Program-made: the position numbers and the translations under genes
In this document: one piece after another, positions 28,169 to 34,531 of the stretch
Layout of the letters: every line of letters begins with the position of its first letter
How positions within the stretch are numbered: position 1 is the first letter of the stretch
Assembly (NCBI RefSeq): GCF_024345495.1
Contig: NZ_JAGQBF010000026.1
Location: forward strand, 1 to 34,531
Source: Synechococcus sp. RedBA-s
GTDB lineage: Bacteria > Cyanobacteriota > Cyanobacteriia > PCC-6307 > Cyanobiaceae
Reading direction: 5' to 3'
Length of the DNA stretch: 34,531 bases
The notes under the pieces: model-generated
What the model saw: only the letters and a program-made list of their open reading frames with translations
What the model was told of the DNA's origin: nothing
The model's database searches: none

Positions 28169-28675
28169 TCAGGGTGTGGTGCGAAGACGCCTGGCGCTCC
28201 CGAGCGAGCGCCATCCCGGCGGACAGCCGAGGCGGTCGGACTGAAAGGGGAAGGCTCCAGGGGTGCCCTCTCCGCGGCAGACCACCCCACGGGGAACGCT
28301 TTCGATGGCCTCCACCCGGGCCACGTAAGCCTCCTTCCCCGTTCGCGGGGTGAGCCGGAGCTGGGTGCTCTGCTCCTCCAGCTTCAGTTCGGCCTTCATG
28401 TCCTGGGGAGCTTCAATCCCCAGCACATCGAGGTAGCCGCTGAAGCCCCCCCAGAAGTACCTGGTGATCTGGGCGCCCACGAAGCGGTTGAGCAGCAGGG
28501 CCACCTGCTGACGCTGATCCAGCAGGGCCTCCTGGGCCTCGAGATCAGCCAGCACCACAGACGCTGAGGTGCCCGGACGGCTGGCCAGGGGCGGCTGCAG
28601 GCTGAACTGGACCAGACCGGCGACGCCGATCAGCGTCAGCAGGGTGGAAAGACCGAGGCGAAGGGCGAGGGCCAT
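28169..28675 (-). CDS. Membrane-anchored hypothetical protein (pilin-like shape)
   Basis: A 168-residue protein with one N-terminal hydrophobic segment (LGLSTLLTLIGVAGLVQFSL) and a predicted soluble remainder with a helical region (VLADLEAQEALLDQRQQVA). Cysteines occur near the C-terminus (VVCRGE, LGCPPGW). The N-terminal helix followed by a helical stem resembles a pilin or pseudopilin, but the class III leader cannot be confirmed. Start ATG 28675 is preferred over GTG 28693. It faces away from bcp. Function is not known. Confidence 0.6.
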   Translation of the reverse strand: MALALRLGLSTLLTLIGVAGLVQFSLQPPLASRPGTSASVVLADLEAQEALLDQRQQVALLLNRFVGAQITRYFWGGFSGYLDVLGIEAPQDMKAELKLEEQSTQLRLTPRTGKEAYVARVEAIESVPRGVVCRGEGTPGAFPFQSDRLGCPPGWRSLGSARRLRTTP

Positions 28676-28739
28676 CGGGCTGCGGGAGATCACCCGACCT
28701 TACCGGCCACCTAGGGTCGCTCCAGATACTGGTTGCACC

Positions 28740-29207
28740 ATGACGCTGCAGATCGGAGATCCGGCTCCAGCTTTCACGCTTCCTGACCAGGACGGCAGTC
28801 CTGTGTCGCTCGCTGAACTGCGGGGAGCTCGGGTGATTCTCTATTTCTATCCAAAAGACGACACCCCAGGCTGCACAAAGGAAGCCTGCGGGTTCCGTGA
28901 CCAGTGGGCCAGCTTCGAGCAGCACGGCATCAAGGTGCTGGGCATCAGCAAGGACGGAGCCGGCAGCCACACCAAGTTCATCAGCAAGTTCCAGCTGCCC
29001 TTCACCCTGCTCAGCGACCCCGAGCCGTGTGAGGTGGCCACGTCCTACGAGAGCTATGGGCTGAAGAAGTTCATGGGCAAGGAGTTCATGGGCATGATGC
29101 GCCACACCTTCGTGGTCGACCCTGAGGGGAAGCTGGAGCGCATCTACTGGAAGGTCAAATCTGAGGAGATGGCCCAGCAGGTCCTCACGGACCTGGGTCT
29201 GAGCTGA
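28740..29207 (+). CDS. bcp: Peroxiredoxin Q (BCP-type thiol peroxidase)
   Basis: A 155-residue thioredoxin-dependent peroxiredoxin that reduces peroxides. The peroxidatic cysteine is Cys45 and the probable resolving cysteine Cys50, in YPKDDTPGCTKEACGFRD. The later block FMGMMRHTFVVDPEGKLERI is also characteristic of PrxQ. The frame runs 171 bases further upstream, opposite the neighbouring gene, but the ATG at 28740 gives the standard start (MTLQIGDPAPAFTLPDQDG). It overlaps the convergent coaX by 23 bases. A GATACT at about 28723 may be a -10 element. Confidence 0.95.
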   Translation: MTLQIGDPAPAFTLPDQDGSPVSLAELRGARVILYFYPKDDTPGCTKEACGFRDQWASFEQHGIKVLGISKDGAGSHTKFISKFQLPFTLLSDPEPCEVATSYESYGLKKFMGKEFMGMMRHTFVVDPEGKLERIYWKVKSEEMAQQVLTDLGLS

Positions 29208-29988
29208 GGGCCACCAGGGCCTCGAGGGCCAGCTCCGGTGCCAGTTCATAGGGCACCTGCTCCCGCTCCAGCAGCGGCGCCAGCGCTGGGGCATCGCCAC
29301 CTGTGAGCCAGAGCGCGGTGGGCTCCAGCCGCTGCAGGTCGCGCCAGCCCTGGGCCACCGCCGCCGCCACGCCCAGCAGACAGCCCACCCGCATCGCCGA
29401 CTCAGTGTTGATCGGCCAGGGGTCGATCAGCCAGCGGTCCATGGCCTCAGCGAAGTTGGAGAGCCCCTCAGCCGCTGGCTTCAGCAGCGGCAGCAGCGCC
29501 GTCGACTGGCCAAGGGAATGCAGCTGGGTGCTCACACCGGGCTGCAGCCGCCCCCCCGCGAAAGCCCCGGCGGCCCCCACCCGCGTGAGGCTGAGCGCCG
29601 TGCCCGCATCGGCCACCAGCACGGCCCCTCCCCCCCGCTGGCCCTGACGCCACCAGGCCTGCCAGCCCACCAGAGCGCGGTCGATGCCCAGCCAGGGGGG
29701 CAGCTGCTGCAGGGGCACCTGCTTGAGCCACAGACGCCGAGCATTCAGCTCCTCCAGCCTGCGAAATGCTGGTTCGCCGTGGCTCGGCAGCCGGCCCACG
29801 GCCGCCCAGGCCCTCAGCCGGCTCCACTCCAGGCCGTTGGGCTCAGACGGGTGCGGGCTGTGGCTGAAACGCAGGGGCAGTGGGCCGGAACCCACCGCAG
29901 ATCTTGTGTCGGCGCCTGACTGATCGATCGCCTCGGCCCAATGCCAGCGGCTGTTGCCGATCAACAACCAGAGGTCGCCAGCCGTCAC
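29185..29988 (-). CDS. coaX: Type III pantothenate kinase
   Basis: A 267-residue kinase of the ASKHA fold that phosphorylates pantothenate, the first step of coenzyme A synthesis. The N-terminal phosphate loop is WLLIGNSRWHWA, with the Asp of the usual DxGN replaced by an Ile-Gly start (LLIGNSR). The second motif is VADAGTALSLTRVG and the third GGRLQPGVSTQLHSLGQSTA. The sequence is divergent from the Bacillus/Pseudomonas type, as in other picocyanobacteria, but the motif order is right. It begins three bases after the cysH stop, so coaX and cysH probably share a transcript. Confidence 0.85.
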   Translation of the reverse strand: MTAGDLWLLIGNSRWHWAEAIDQSGADTRSAVGSGPLPLRFSHSPHPSEPNGLEWSRLRAWAAVGRLPSHGEPAFRRLEELNARRLWLKQVPLQQLPPWLGIDRALVGWQAWWRQGQRGGGAVLVADAGTALSLTRVGAAGAFAGGRLQPGVSTQLHSLGQSTALLPLLKPAAEGLSNFAEAMDRWLIDPWPINTESAMRVGCLLGVAAAVAQGWRDLQRLEPTALWLTGGDAPALAPLLEREQVPYELAPELALEALVALSSDPGP

Positions 29989-29991
29989 AAC

Positions 29992-30750
29992 TCAGATGCC
30001 CTCGCCCATCACTCCCGGCAGGTGGATGCCGCATTCCTGCTTGAGCCCGCCGAAGCGGCTGGCGCGGCCGTCGCCGTCGTCGGGTCGGCTGGAATGCCAG
30101 TCGCCCACGCTGGAATAGCCCTGCTCGAACAGCGGGTGCTGGGGCAGGGCGTGGTTCTCCATGTAATAGAAGACCTGGCGCGGATCCCAGGAGAGCAGGG
30201 GTCGCAGCGACCAGCGACCACGCACACCATCGAGGGCGGCCATGGCGCCGCGGTGATCGGTCTGGCCGCCGCGCACACCACTGGCCCAGCAGTGCACCCC
30301 CAACTCCTGGAAGAGCCGATCCAGAGGCTCCACCTTGCGCAGGCGGTGATAGGTCTGCAGATCGTCCACCCGGCCGCTCTCCCAGAGGCGGCCGTAGAGC
30401 GCCTCCATCCGGGCCGGCGAGAGATCCGCCTGCGCCACCTTGAGATTGAGGTTCAAGGCGGTGCAGAGCCTGTCGGCATAGAGATACGTTTCTGGGGGAA
30501 GGTAGCCGGTGTCCACCCAGAGCACGGGGATGCGCTCGCTGAGCCTGCTGGCCATGTGCAGCAGGACGGCCGACTGGATCCCAAAGCTGGTGGTGAGCGC
30601 GAACCCCTCGCCGAAGGTCTCGTACCCCCAGGCCAGTTGCCCAGCGGCATCGAGGGGCTCCAGCAGACGCCGAGCCGGCTCCGGCTCGACGGTCCGGCCG
30701 AGCCGATCCGTCGGCAACGGGGTCGTGGTGAGGCTGGTCATGACGTCCAT
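29992..30750 (-). CDS. cysH: Phosphoadenylyl-sulfate (PAPS) reductase
   Basis: A 252-residue reductase of assimilatory sulfate reduction, producing sulfite from PAPS with thioredoxin. Visible marks are TTSFGIQSAVLLHM, VLWVDTGYLPPETY and the C-terminal catalytic Cys240 in KQECGIHLPG. Only three cysteines occur, with no CC...CxxC set, so it should be the Fe-S-free PAPS type and not the APS type. The long open frame upstream is antisense to the next gene. GGAGG (30756-30760) lies 5 bases before ATG 30750, the preferred start; ATGs at 30753 and 30741 are alternatives. coaX follows three bases after its stop. Confidence 0.93.
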   Translation of the reverse strand: MDVMTSLTTTPLPTDRLGRTVEPEPARRLLEPLDAAGQLAWGYETFGEGFALTTSFGIQSAVLLHMASRLSERIPVLWVDTGYLPPETYLYADRLCTALNLNLKVAQADLSPARMEALYGRLWESGRVDDLQTYHRLRKVEPLDRLFQELGVHCWASGVRGGQTDHRGAMAALDGVRGRWSLRPLLSWDPRQVFYYMENHALPQHPLFEQGYSSVGDWHSSRPDDGDGRASRFGGLKQECGIHLPGVMGEGI

Positions 30751-30755
30751 CATCT

Positions 30756-30760
30756 CCTCC
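30756..30760 (-). promoter_or_regulatory. Strong ribosome-binding site for cysH
   Basis: On the minus strand GGAGG lies five bases upstream of ATG 30750, deciding that start over the ATGs at 30753 and 30741. Clear Shine-Dalgarno sites are not common in this window. Confidence 0.65.
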
Positions 30761-30816
30761 GGGGCAACACCGCTGGTTAGGGTTTGGTCAACCCCAGACG
30801 GCAGGACCTTTCGCCC

Positions 30817-32058
30817 ATGGAGGAGCCCAGCAAGCAACCGGCCCACACGTCTCCACAGGCGCCCAGCCCAGCCCGCCCCGTGCTGATTGCCGGCGGTGGC
30901 TTCGGCGGGCTCTACACCGCCCTGGCCCTGGCCTCCCGCCGTCATCATCCGCCGATTCTGCTGGTGGAGCCCCAGGAGCGCTTCCTGTTCCTGCCCCTGC
31001 TCTATGAGCTGCTCTCTGAGGAACTGCGCGGCTGGGAAGTGGCCCCCCGCTACGACACCCTGCTGGCCAGCCGCGGCGTGGCCTGGCTGCGGGACCGCAT
31101 CACCCATGTCGATGCCAAGGCCGGCTGTGTGTCCACCGAGCAGGGCCGCGAGCTGGCCTATTCGCGCCTGGTGATCGCCACCGGCAGCCGCGGCACCAGC
31201 TACGGCATCCCCGGAGTCGAGGAGCTGGCCATCCCCTTCCGCAGCCTTGCTGACGTGGAACGACTGCAGGAGCTGGTGCAGCACCTGAGCAGCCAGCCCA
31301 GGCCGCTGCAGCGGCTGGCTCTGGTGGGGGCCGGACCGAGCGGCGTGGAGCTGGCCTGCAAGCTGGCCGATCTGCTGCGGGGAAGCACCGTGATCGAGCT
31401 GATCGAGCAGGGTGCGGATCTGCTGCCCCAGGCCCGTGCCTTCAACCGTGAACAGGCCCGCTCGGCCCTGCTGCGCCGTGACATCCGCCTGCGCACCCAC
31501 ACCAAAGTGCTGGCCCTGGAGCCCGGCCGCCTGCAGTTGAGTCTCAGGGCGGGTGAGGATGACAGCAGCCACGAAACCCTGCCGGTGGATGGGGTGATCT
31601 GGACCGCTGGGGTGACGGTGGCCCCGCCGCCGATCGAGCCCGCCGCCAGCCTTGATGGCCGGGGCCACCTGCTGTGTGAGCCAACCCTGGAGCTGGAGCA
31701 GACCCCGGGAGTGTTTGCACTTGGGGATGTGGCCCACGTTGCGGATGCCGATGGGGTGCCCCTGGCGGCCACGGCCCAGGTGGCCTTCCAGCAGGCCGAC
31801 TGCCTGGCGGACAATCTGTTGCGCTCCCTCGAGGGTGAGCCCTTGCAGCCGTTCCGCTGGAATGATCTGGGCGAGATGATCAGCCTGGGCATCGGCGAGG
31901 CCAGCCTCACCGGTCTGGGCCTGACCCTGGCTGGACCCGCCGCCTACCGCATCCGCCAGCTCACCTACCTCTCGAGGCTGCCGGGCTTGCCGCACCAGCT
32001 CCGGGTGGCGGCGGGCTGGCTGAGCGATCTCGGCAGCCCGCTGCCCTCGCCTCGATGA
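30817..32058 (+). CDS. NAD(P)/FAD-dependent oxidoreductase, type II NADH dehydrogenase-like
   Basis: A 413-residue flavoprotein related to type II NADH dehydrogenases (Ndb/Ndh), which pass electrons from NAD(P)H to quinones without pumping protons. The FAD-binding fold begins VLIAGGGFGGLYTALALA (residues about 22-38). The NAD-binding fold begins LALVGAGPSGVELACKLADL. The late FALGDVAHV carries the second FAD contact. FLFLPLLYELLSEEL is the usual Ndh block. Picocyanobacteria often carry such genes, sometimes for phylloquinone. The ATG at 30817 is chosen over an upstream TTG at 30784. The stop overlaps the HAD gene start (ATGA). Confidence 0.87.
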   Translation: MEEPSKQPAHTSPQAPSPARPVLIAGGGFGGLYTALALASRRHHPPILLVEPQERFLFLPLLYELLSEELRGWEVAPRYDTLLASRGVAWLRDRITHVDAKAGCVSTEQGRELAYSRLVIATGSRGTSYGIPGVEELAIPFRSLADVERLQELVQHLSSQPRPLQRLALVGAGPSGVELACKLADLLRGSTVIELIEQGADLLPQARAFNREQARSALLRRDIRLRTHTKVLALEPGRLQLSLRAGEDDSSHETLPVDGVIWTAGVTVAPPPIEPAASLDGRGHLLCEPTLELEQTPGVFALGDVAHVADADGVPLAATAQVAFQQADCLADNLLRSLEGEPLQPFRWNDLGEMISLGIGEASLTGLGLTLAGPAAYRIRQLTYLSRLPGLPHQLRVAAGWLSDLGSPLPSPR

Positions 32059-32717
32059 GGGAACCCCTCAGCCCCGGGGCGCCCGCCGCGCTGCTGCTGG
32101 ATGCGATGGGAACGCTGATCGGCCTGCGCCAACCAGTGGGCCACACCTACGCGGAGGTGGCCCGGCGCCACGGCGTGATCGTGGAGCCGGCGGCGATCAA
32201 CCGGGCCTTTCCCGCCGTGCTGCATCAGGCTCCGCCGCTGGCCTTCCCAGGCCTGCAGGGCCCGGAGCTGCTGGCGGCCGAGCAGCAGTGGTGGGGCCAG
32301 CGCATTGAAGACACCTTTCGCTCAGCCGGCGACCAGCTGGCCGGGCTGGACTGGCCCCCACAGCTGTCCGTCGAGCTGTTCGAGCGCTTCGCCGAGCCGG
32401 ATCTCTGGCAGGTTTATCCCGATGTGATCGGCCCGATGGGCCGGTGGCACGGAGCCGGTCTGCGCCTGGCAGTGGTGAGCAACTTCGATCAGCGCCTGCA
32501 CGGACTGCTGGAGGCCCTTGGCCTGGCTCAGCTGTTGGAGCTGGTGGTGGTCTCCAGTGCGGCCGGTGCCGCCAAACCCAGCCCGCAGCCCTTCCAGCTG
32601 GCCCTGGACGGCCTGGGGCTCAGGCCCGAGCAGGTCTGGCACGTGGGCGACAGCCCCGAGGATGTGGCCGGTGCCCGAGCGGCCAGGATCAGCTGCGTTC
32701 TGATTCAGCGCCGTTGA
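32055..32717 (+). CDS. HAD-superfamily hydrolase
   Basis: A 220-residue haloacid-dehalogenase-type phosphatase. Motif I is LLLDAMGTL (nucleophile Asp16), motif II VVSNFDQRL, motif III carries the Lys in GAAKPSPQPF, and motif IV is HVGDSPEDVAGARAA. The motif I form DAMGT is that of the HDHD3-like group, and the cap lies between motifs I and II. Substrate not known. Overlaps the upstream oxidoreductase (ATGA) and the downstream hflX (TTGA). Confidence 0.88.
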   Translation: MREPLSPGAPAALLLDAMGTLIGLRQPVGHTYAEVARRHGVIVEPAAINRAFPAVLHQAPPLAFPGLQGPELLAAEQQWWGQRIEDTFRSAGDQLAGLDWPPQLSVELFERFAEPDLWQVYPDVIGPMGRWHGAGLRLAVVSNFDQRLHGLLEALGLAQLLELVVVSSAAGAAKPSPQPFQLALDGLGLRPEQVWHVGDSPEDVAGARAARISCVLIQRR

Positions 32718-34357
32718 AACAGTCTGTCCTTGCCGGCCGCGTCACAGGGCTGCGGCCCGCTCAGAAGCGGCGGCTGGAGCGGCTGGCCCAGCGCCGTCAC
32801 CCAGAGCAGGGGGGCGCCGACCTGCTGGGGCTGCAGCGCCTGGCGGCGGAGGCCCGGGAGCTGGAACTGCCCCTCAGCCTGGTGGTGGATGGTCGCGGCC
32901 TCTGCCGCCTGCTCTGGGTAGGTCCCCTGGAGCAATCGGGCCGCCTGATCGAGCGCCTGCCCGGTTCCGAGCGCCGTCAGGGCCACGACCTGCGGCTGCT
33001 CAGCTGCGTCGGCCGGGGGCAATCCCTGGATCCCGTCGGCAGCGACGCCCTGGTGGGCATGGACCTGCAGCCCCTCTTCTGGCTGCGCTTCAGCGACCGC
33101 GCCCGCTCCGGCGGTCGCTGGCCCGCCGCCGTCTATGGGCTCAGCTGCGATCAGGCCCAGCCCTGGAGCTGCCGGCTGGAGGGCGAGCTCGCCGACCTCT
33201 GTGATCCCGGCATCAACCCGGCCGAGGTCAACGAGCCCGACGGAGCCCAGGCGAGCAACCAGGTCCGGCAGGGGCCGGAGCAAGTGATGCTGCTGGCGCT
33301 GGTGGGGAGCGATGAGGGCGAGAGCCAGCGCGATATCGCCGAGCTCGAAGGGCTGGTGCGCAGCGCCGGAGGTCTGCCGGTGGGGGTGGTGCGTCAGAGG
33401 CGCCAGCAGGCCTCCCACACCCTCTGGGGCGAAGGCAAGCTGCGGGAAGCGGCGCTGGAGGCTCGCCGGCTAGGGGCCACCCTGGTGGTGACCGACCGGG
33501 AGCTGACACCGGTGCAGGCCCGCAACCTGGAGCGCCTGCTGGACCTGCCGGTGAGTGACCGCAGCGAACTGATCCTCGATATTTTCGCCCAGCGGGCCGC
33601 CAGCAGCGCCGGGCGCCTGCAGGTGGAGCTGGCCCAGCTGCGCTACCGGCTCCCCCGGCTGAGCGGCCGCGGCCTGAGCCTCTCGCGCCAGGGGGGCGGC
33701 ATCGGCACCCGCGGACCAGGCGAAACCCAGCTGGAAAAAGACCGTCGCGCCATCGCCCGCCGGATCGAGCGGTTGCAGCGGGATGTGGAGCGGCTGGGGG
33801 AGCACCGGGCTCGACTGCGTCAGGGCCGGGGTGGGTTGAAACGGCTGGCCCTGGTAGGCTACACCAATGCGGGCAAGAGCTCCCTGCTCAACGCCCTGAC
33901 CCAGCCTGTGGCCGGGGAAGAAGTGCTGGCTGAGAACAAGCTCTTCGCCACCCTCGATCCCACCACGCGCCGGCTGGAGCTGCCCGATGGCAGCGGAGTG
34001 GTGCATCGCCTCCTGCTCACCGACACGGTGGGTTTCATCCGCCAGTTGCCACCGCCGCTGGTGGAGGCCTTCCGCTCCACCCTTGAGGAAACCCTGGAGG
34101 CCGACGGCCTGCTGATCGTGGTGGACCTGTCAGATCCGGCCTGGCCCGTCCAGCTCAGCACGGTTCACACCATCCTCGACTCCCTCGGCAGCGAAGCACC
34201 CCGCCGGCTGGTGGCGAACCAGATCGATCGCTGCCCGGCCGGTGCCCTGGATCAGGCCAGGGCCCTGGCGGCCGATGTGGTGTTCATTTCCGCAACGGAG
34301 GGGCTGGGGTTGCAGCATCTGCGCGACCTGCTGCATGATTGGCCGCAATCCATATAG
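32714..34357 (+). CDS. hflX: GTPase HflX
   Basis: A 547-residue ribosome-associated GTPase that splits or rescues stalled ribosomes. The GTP motifs are G1 GYTNAGKSSLLNAL (about 382), G3 DTVGFIRQLP (about 437), G4 NQID (about 502; the consensus is NKxD) and G5 SAT. The HflX N-terminal domain is marked by RRQQASHTLWGEGKLREA, GGIGTRGPGETQLEKDRRAI. A cyanobacterial-type extension of about 190 residues precedes it (GRVTGLRPAQKRRLERLAQR). The TTG at 32714 overlaps the HAD stop and is preferred to the much longer upstream frame, which is antisense or out of frame to the HAD gene. Confidence 0.92.
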   Translation: MKQSVLAGRVTGLRPAQKRRLERLAQRRHPEQGGADLLGLQRLAAEARELELPLSLVVDGRGLCRLLWVGPLEQSGRLIERLPGSERRQGHDLRLLSCVGRGQSLDPVGSDALVGMDLQPLFWLRFSDRARSGGRWPAAVYGLSCDQAQPWSCRLEGELADLCDPGINPAEVNEPDGAQASNQVRQGPEQVMLLALVGSDEGESQRDIAELEGLVRSAGGLPVGVVRQRRQQASHTLWGEGKLREAALEARRLGATLVVTDRELTPVQARNLERLLDLPVSDRSELILDIFAQRAASSAGRLQVELAQLRYRLPRLSGRGLSLSRQGGGIGTRGPGETQLEKDRRAIARRIERLQRDVERLGEHRARLRQGRGGLKRLALVGYTNAGKSSLLNALTQPVAGEEVLAENKLFATLDPTTRRLELPDGSGVVHRLLLTDTVGFIRQLPPPLVEAFRSTLEETLEADGLLIVVDLSDPAWPVQLSTVHTILDSLGSEAPRRLVANQIDRCPAGALDQARALAADVVFISATEGLGLQHLRDLLHDWPQSI

Positions 34358-34368
34358 GGATTACGTCC

Positions 34369-34531
34369 ATGGACGACCTGCTCCAGGCCGCCCTCCAGCC
34401 CCAGGCCCTGATCACCCTGCTGGTGCTGGCCCTGGCGATCGTGCTGTTCATCAGCGGTTGGCTTGCCCCGGAAGTCACGGGTCTTCTGGTCGCCGGTCTG
34501 CTGATGGCCACTGGAGTGCTCCAGCCCGCCG
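34369..34531 (+). CDS. SLC13-type permease, N-terminal part only (window edge)
   Basis: The gene starts at ATG 34369, 11 bases after hflX, and continues past the window. The 54 visible residues have a short polar start (MDDLLQAALQPQ) and two hydrophobic segments, ALITLLVLALAIVLFISGWL and VTGLLVAGLLMATGVLQPA, separated by PE. This beginning resembles SLC13 (divalent anion/Na+ symporter) permeases of picocyanobacteria, which often carry TrkA-C domains. Too little is visible to be certain. Confidence 0.6.
   Translation, partial: MDDLLQAALQPQALITLLVLALAIVLFISGWLAPEVTGLLVAGLLMATGVLQPA

Noticed and set aside
30754-31995. Long upstream extension of the cysH frame
   Set aside because: Antisense to the NADH dehydrogenase-like gene; CysH homology and the ribosome-binding site mark the start at 30750.
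32444-32713. Upstream extension of the hflX frame
   Set aside because: It overlaps the HAD hydrolase in another frame; TTG 32714 fits the tightly packed gene order and HflX length.

Overview
The window is GC-rich chromosomal DNA from a unicellular picocyanobacterium, most likely of the Synechococcus/Cyanobium group. This rests on phycobilisome genes (a CpcS-type bilin lyase and the rod-core linker CpcG), a SufR/sufBCDS locus, a ferredoxin-thioredoxin reductase catalytic chain, a RarA fused to an extra C-terminal domain, and a DUF4912 protein. Genes are tightly packed, and many neighbours share stop and start codons (TGATG, ATGA, TTGA). No tRNA, rRNA, CRISPR array or intact mobile element was recognised.

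Region 1 (1-1743) has a decayed integron-type tyrosine recombinase, a small SAM methyltransferase, and a remnant resembling an L,D-transpeptidase. Region 2 (1759-8449) is the iron-sulfur assembly locus: ftrC-sufB-sufC-sufD-sufS on the minus strand, with sufR divergent and a small conserved gene coupled to sufR. A perfect inverted repeat in the shared upstream region is a strong candidate SufR operator. Region 3 (8415-10906) has a DMT-family transporter, cpcS and cpcG, the last ending in a clear intrinsic terminator.

Region 4 (11018-17866) has a DUF4912 protein coupled to a tiny membrane protein, a phospholipase D-like lipoprotein with an inserted EF-hand loop, an overlapping FAD monooxygenase, two small secreted proteins facing each other, and phosphoglucomutase. 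Region 5 (18037-20081) has a decayed gltS (glutamate symporter) next to an intact glutaminase, then an Anbu proteasome-like peptidase broken by one base in a G run. Region 6 (20183-24988) is an RND efflux operon: adaptor lipoprotein, inner-membrane pump with about 95 extra residues carrying added membrane segments, and a small membrane protein.

Region 7 (25087-34531) has rarA, two exported or membrane-anchored proteins, peroxiredoxin Q, coaX and cysH, and a type II NADH dehydrogenase-like gene followed by an overlapping HAD phosphatase and hflX. A truncated SLC13-type permease runs off the end.

I found no convincing wholly new multigene system. The observations most worth a second look are the four decayed genes (integrase, L,D-transpeptidase-like, gltS, Anbu), the EF-hand inside the phospholipase D fold, the extra membrane segments in the RND pump, and the candidate SufR operator.
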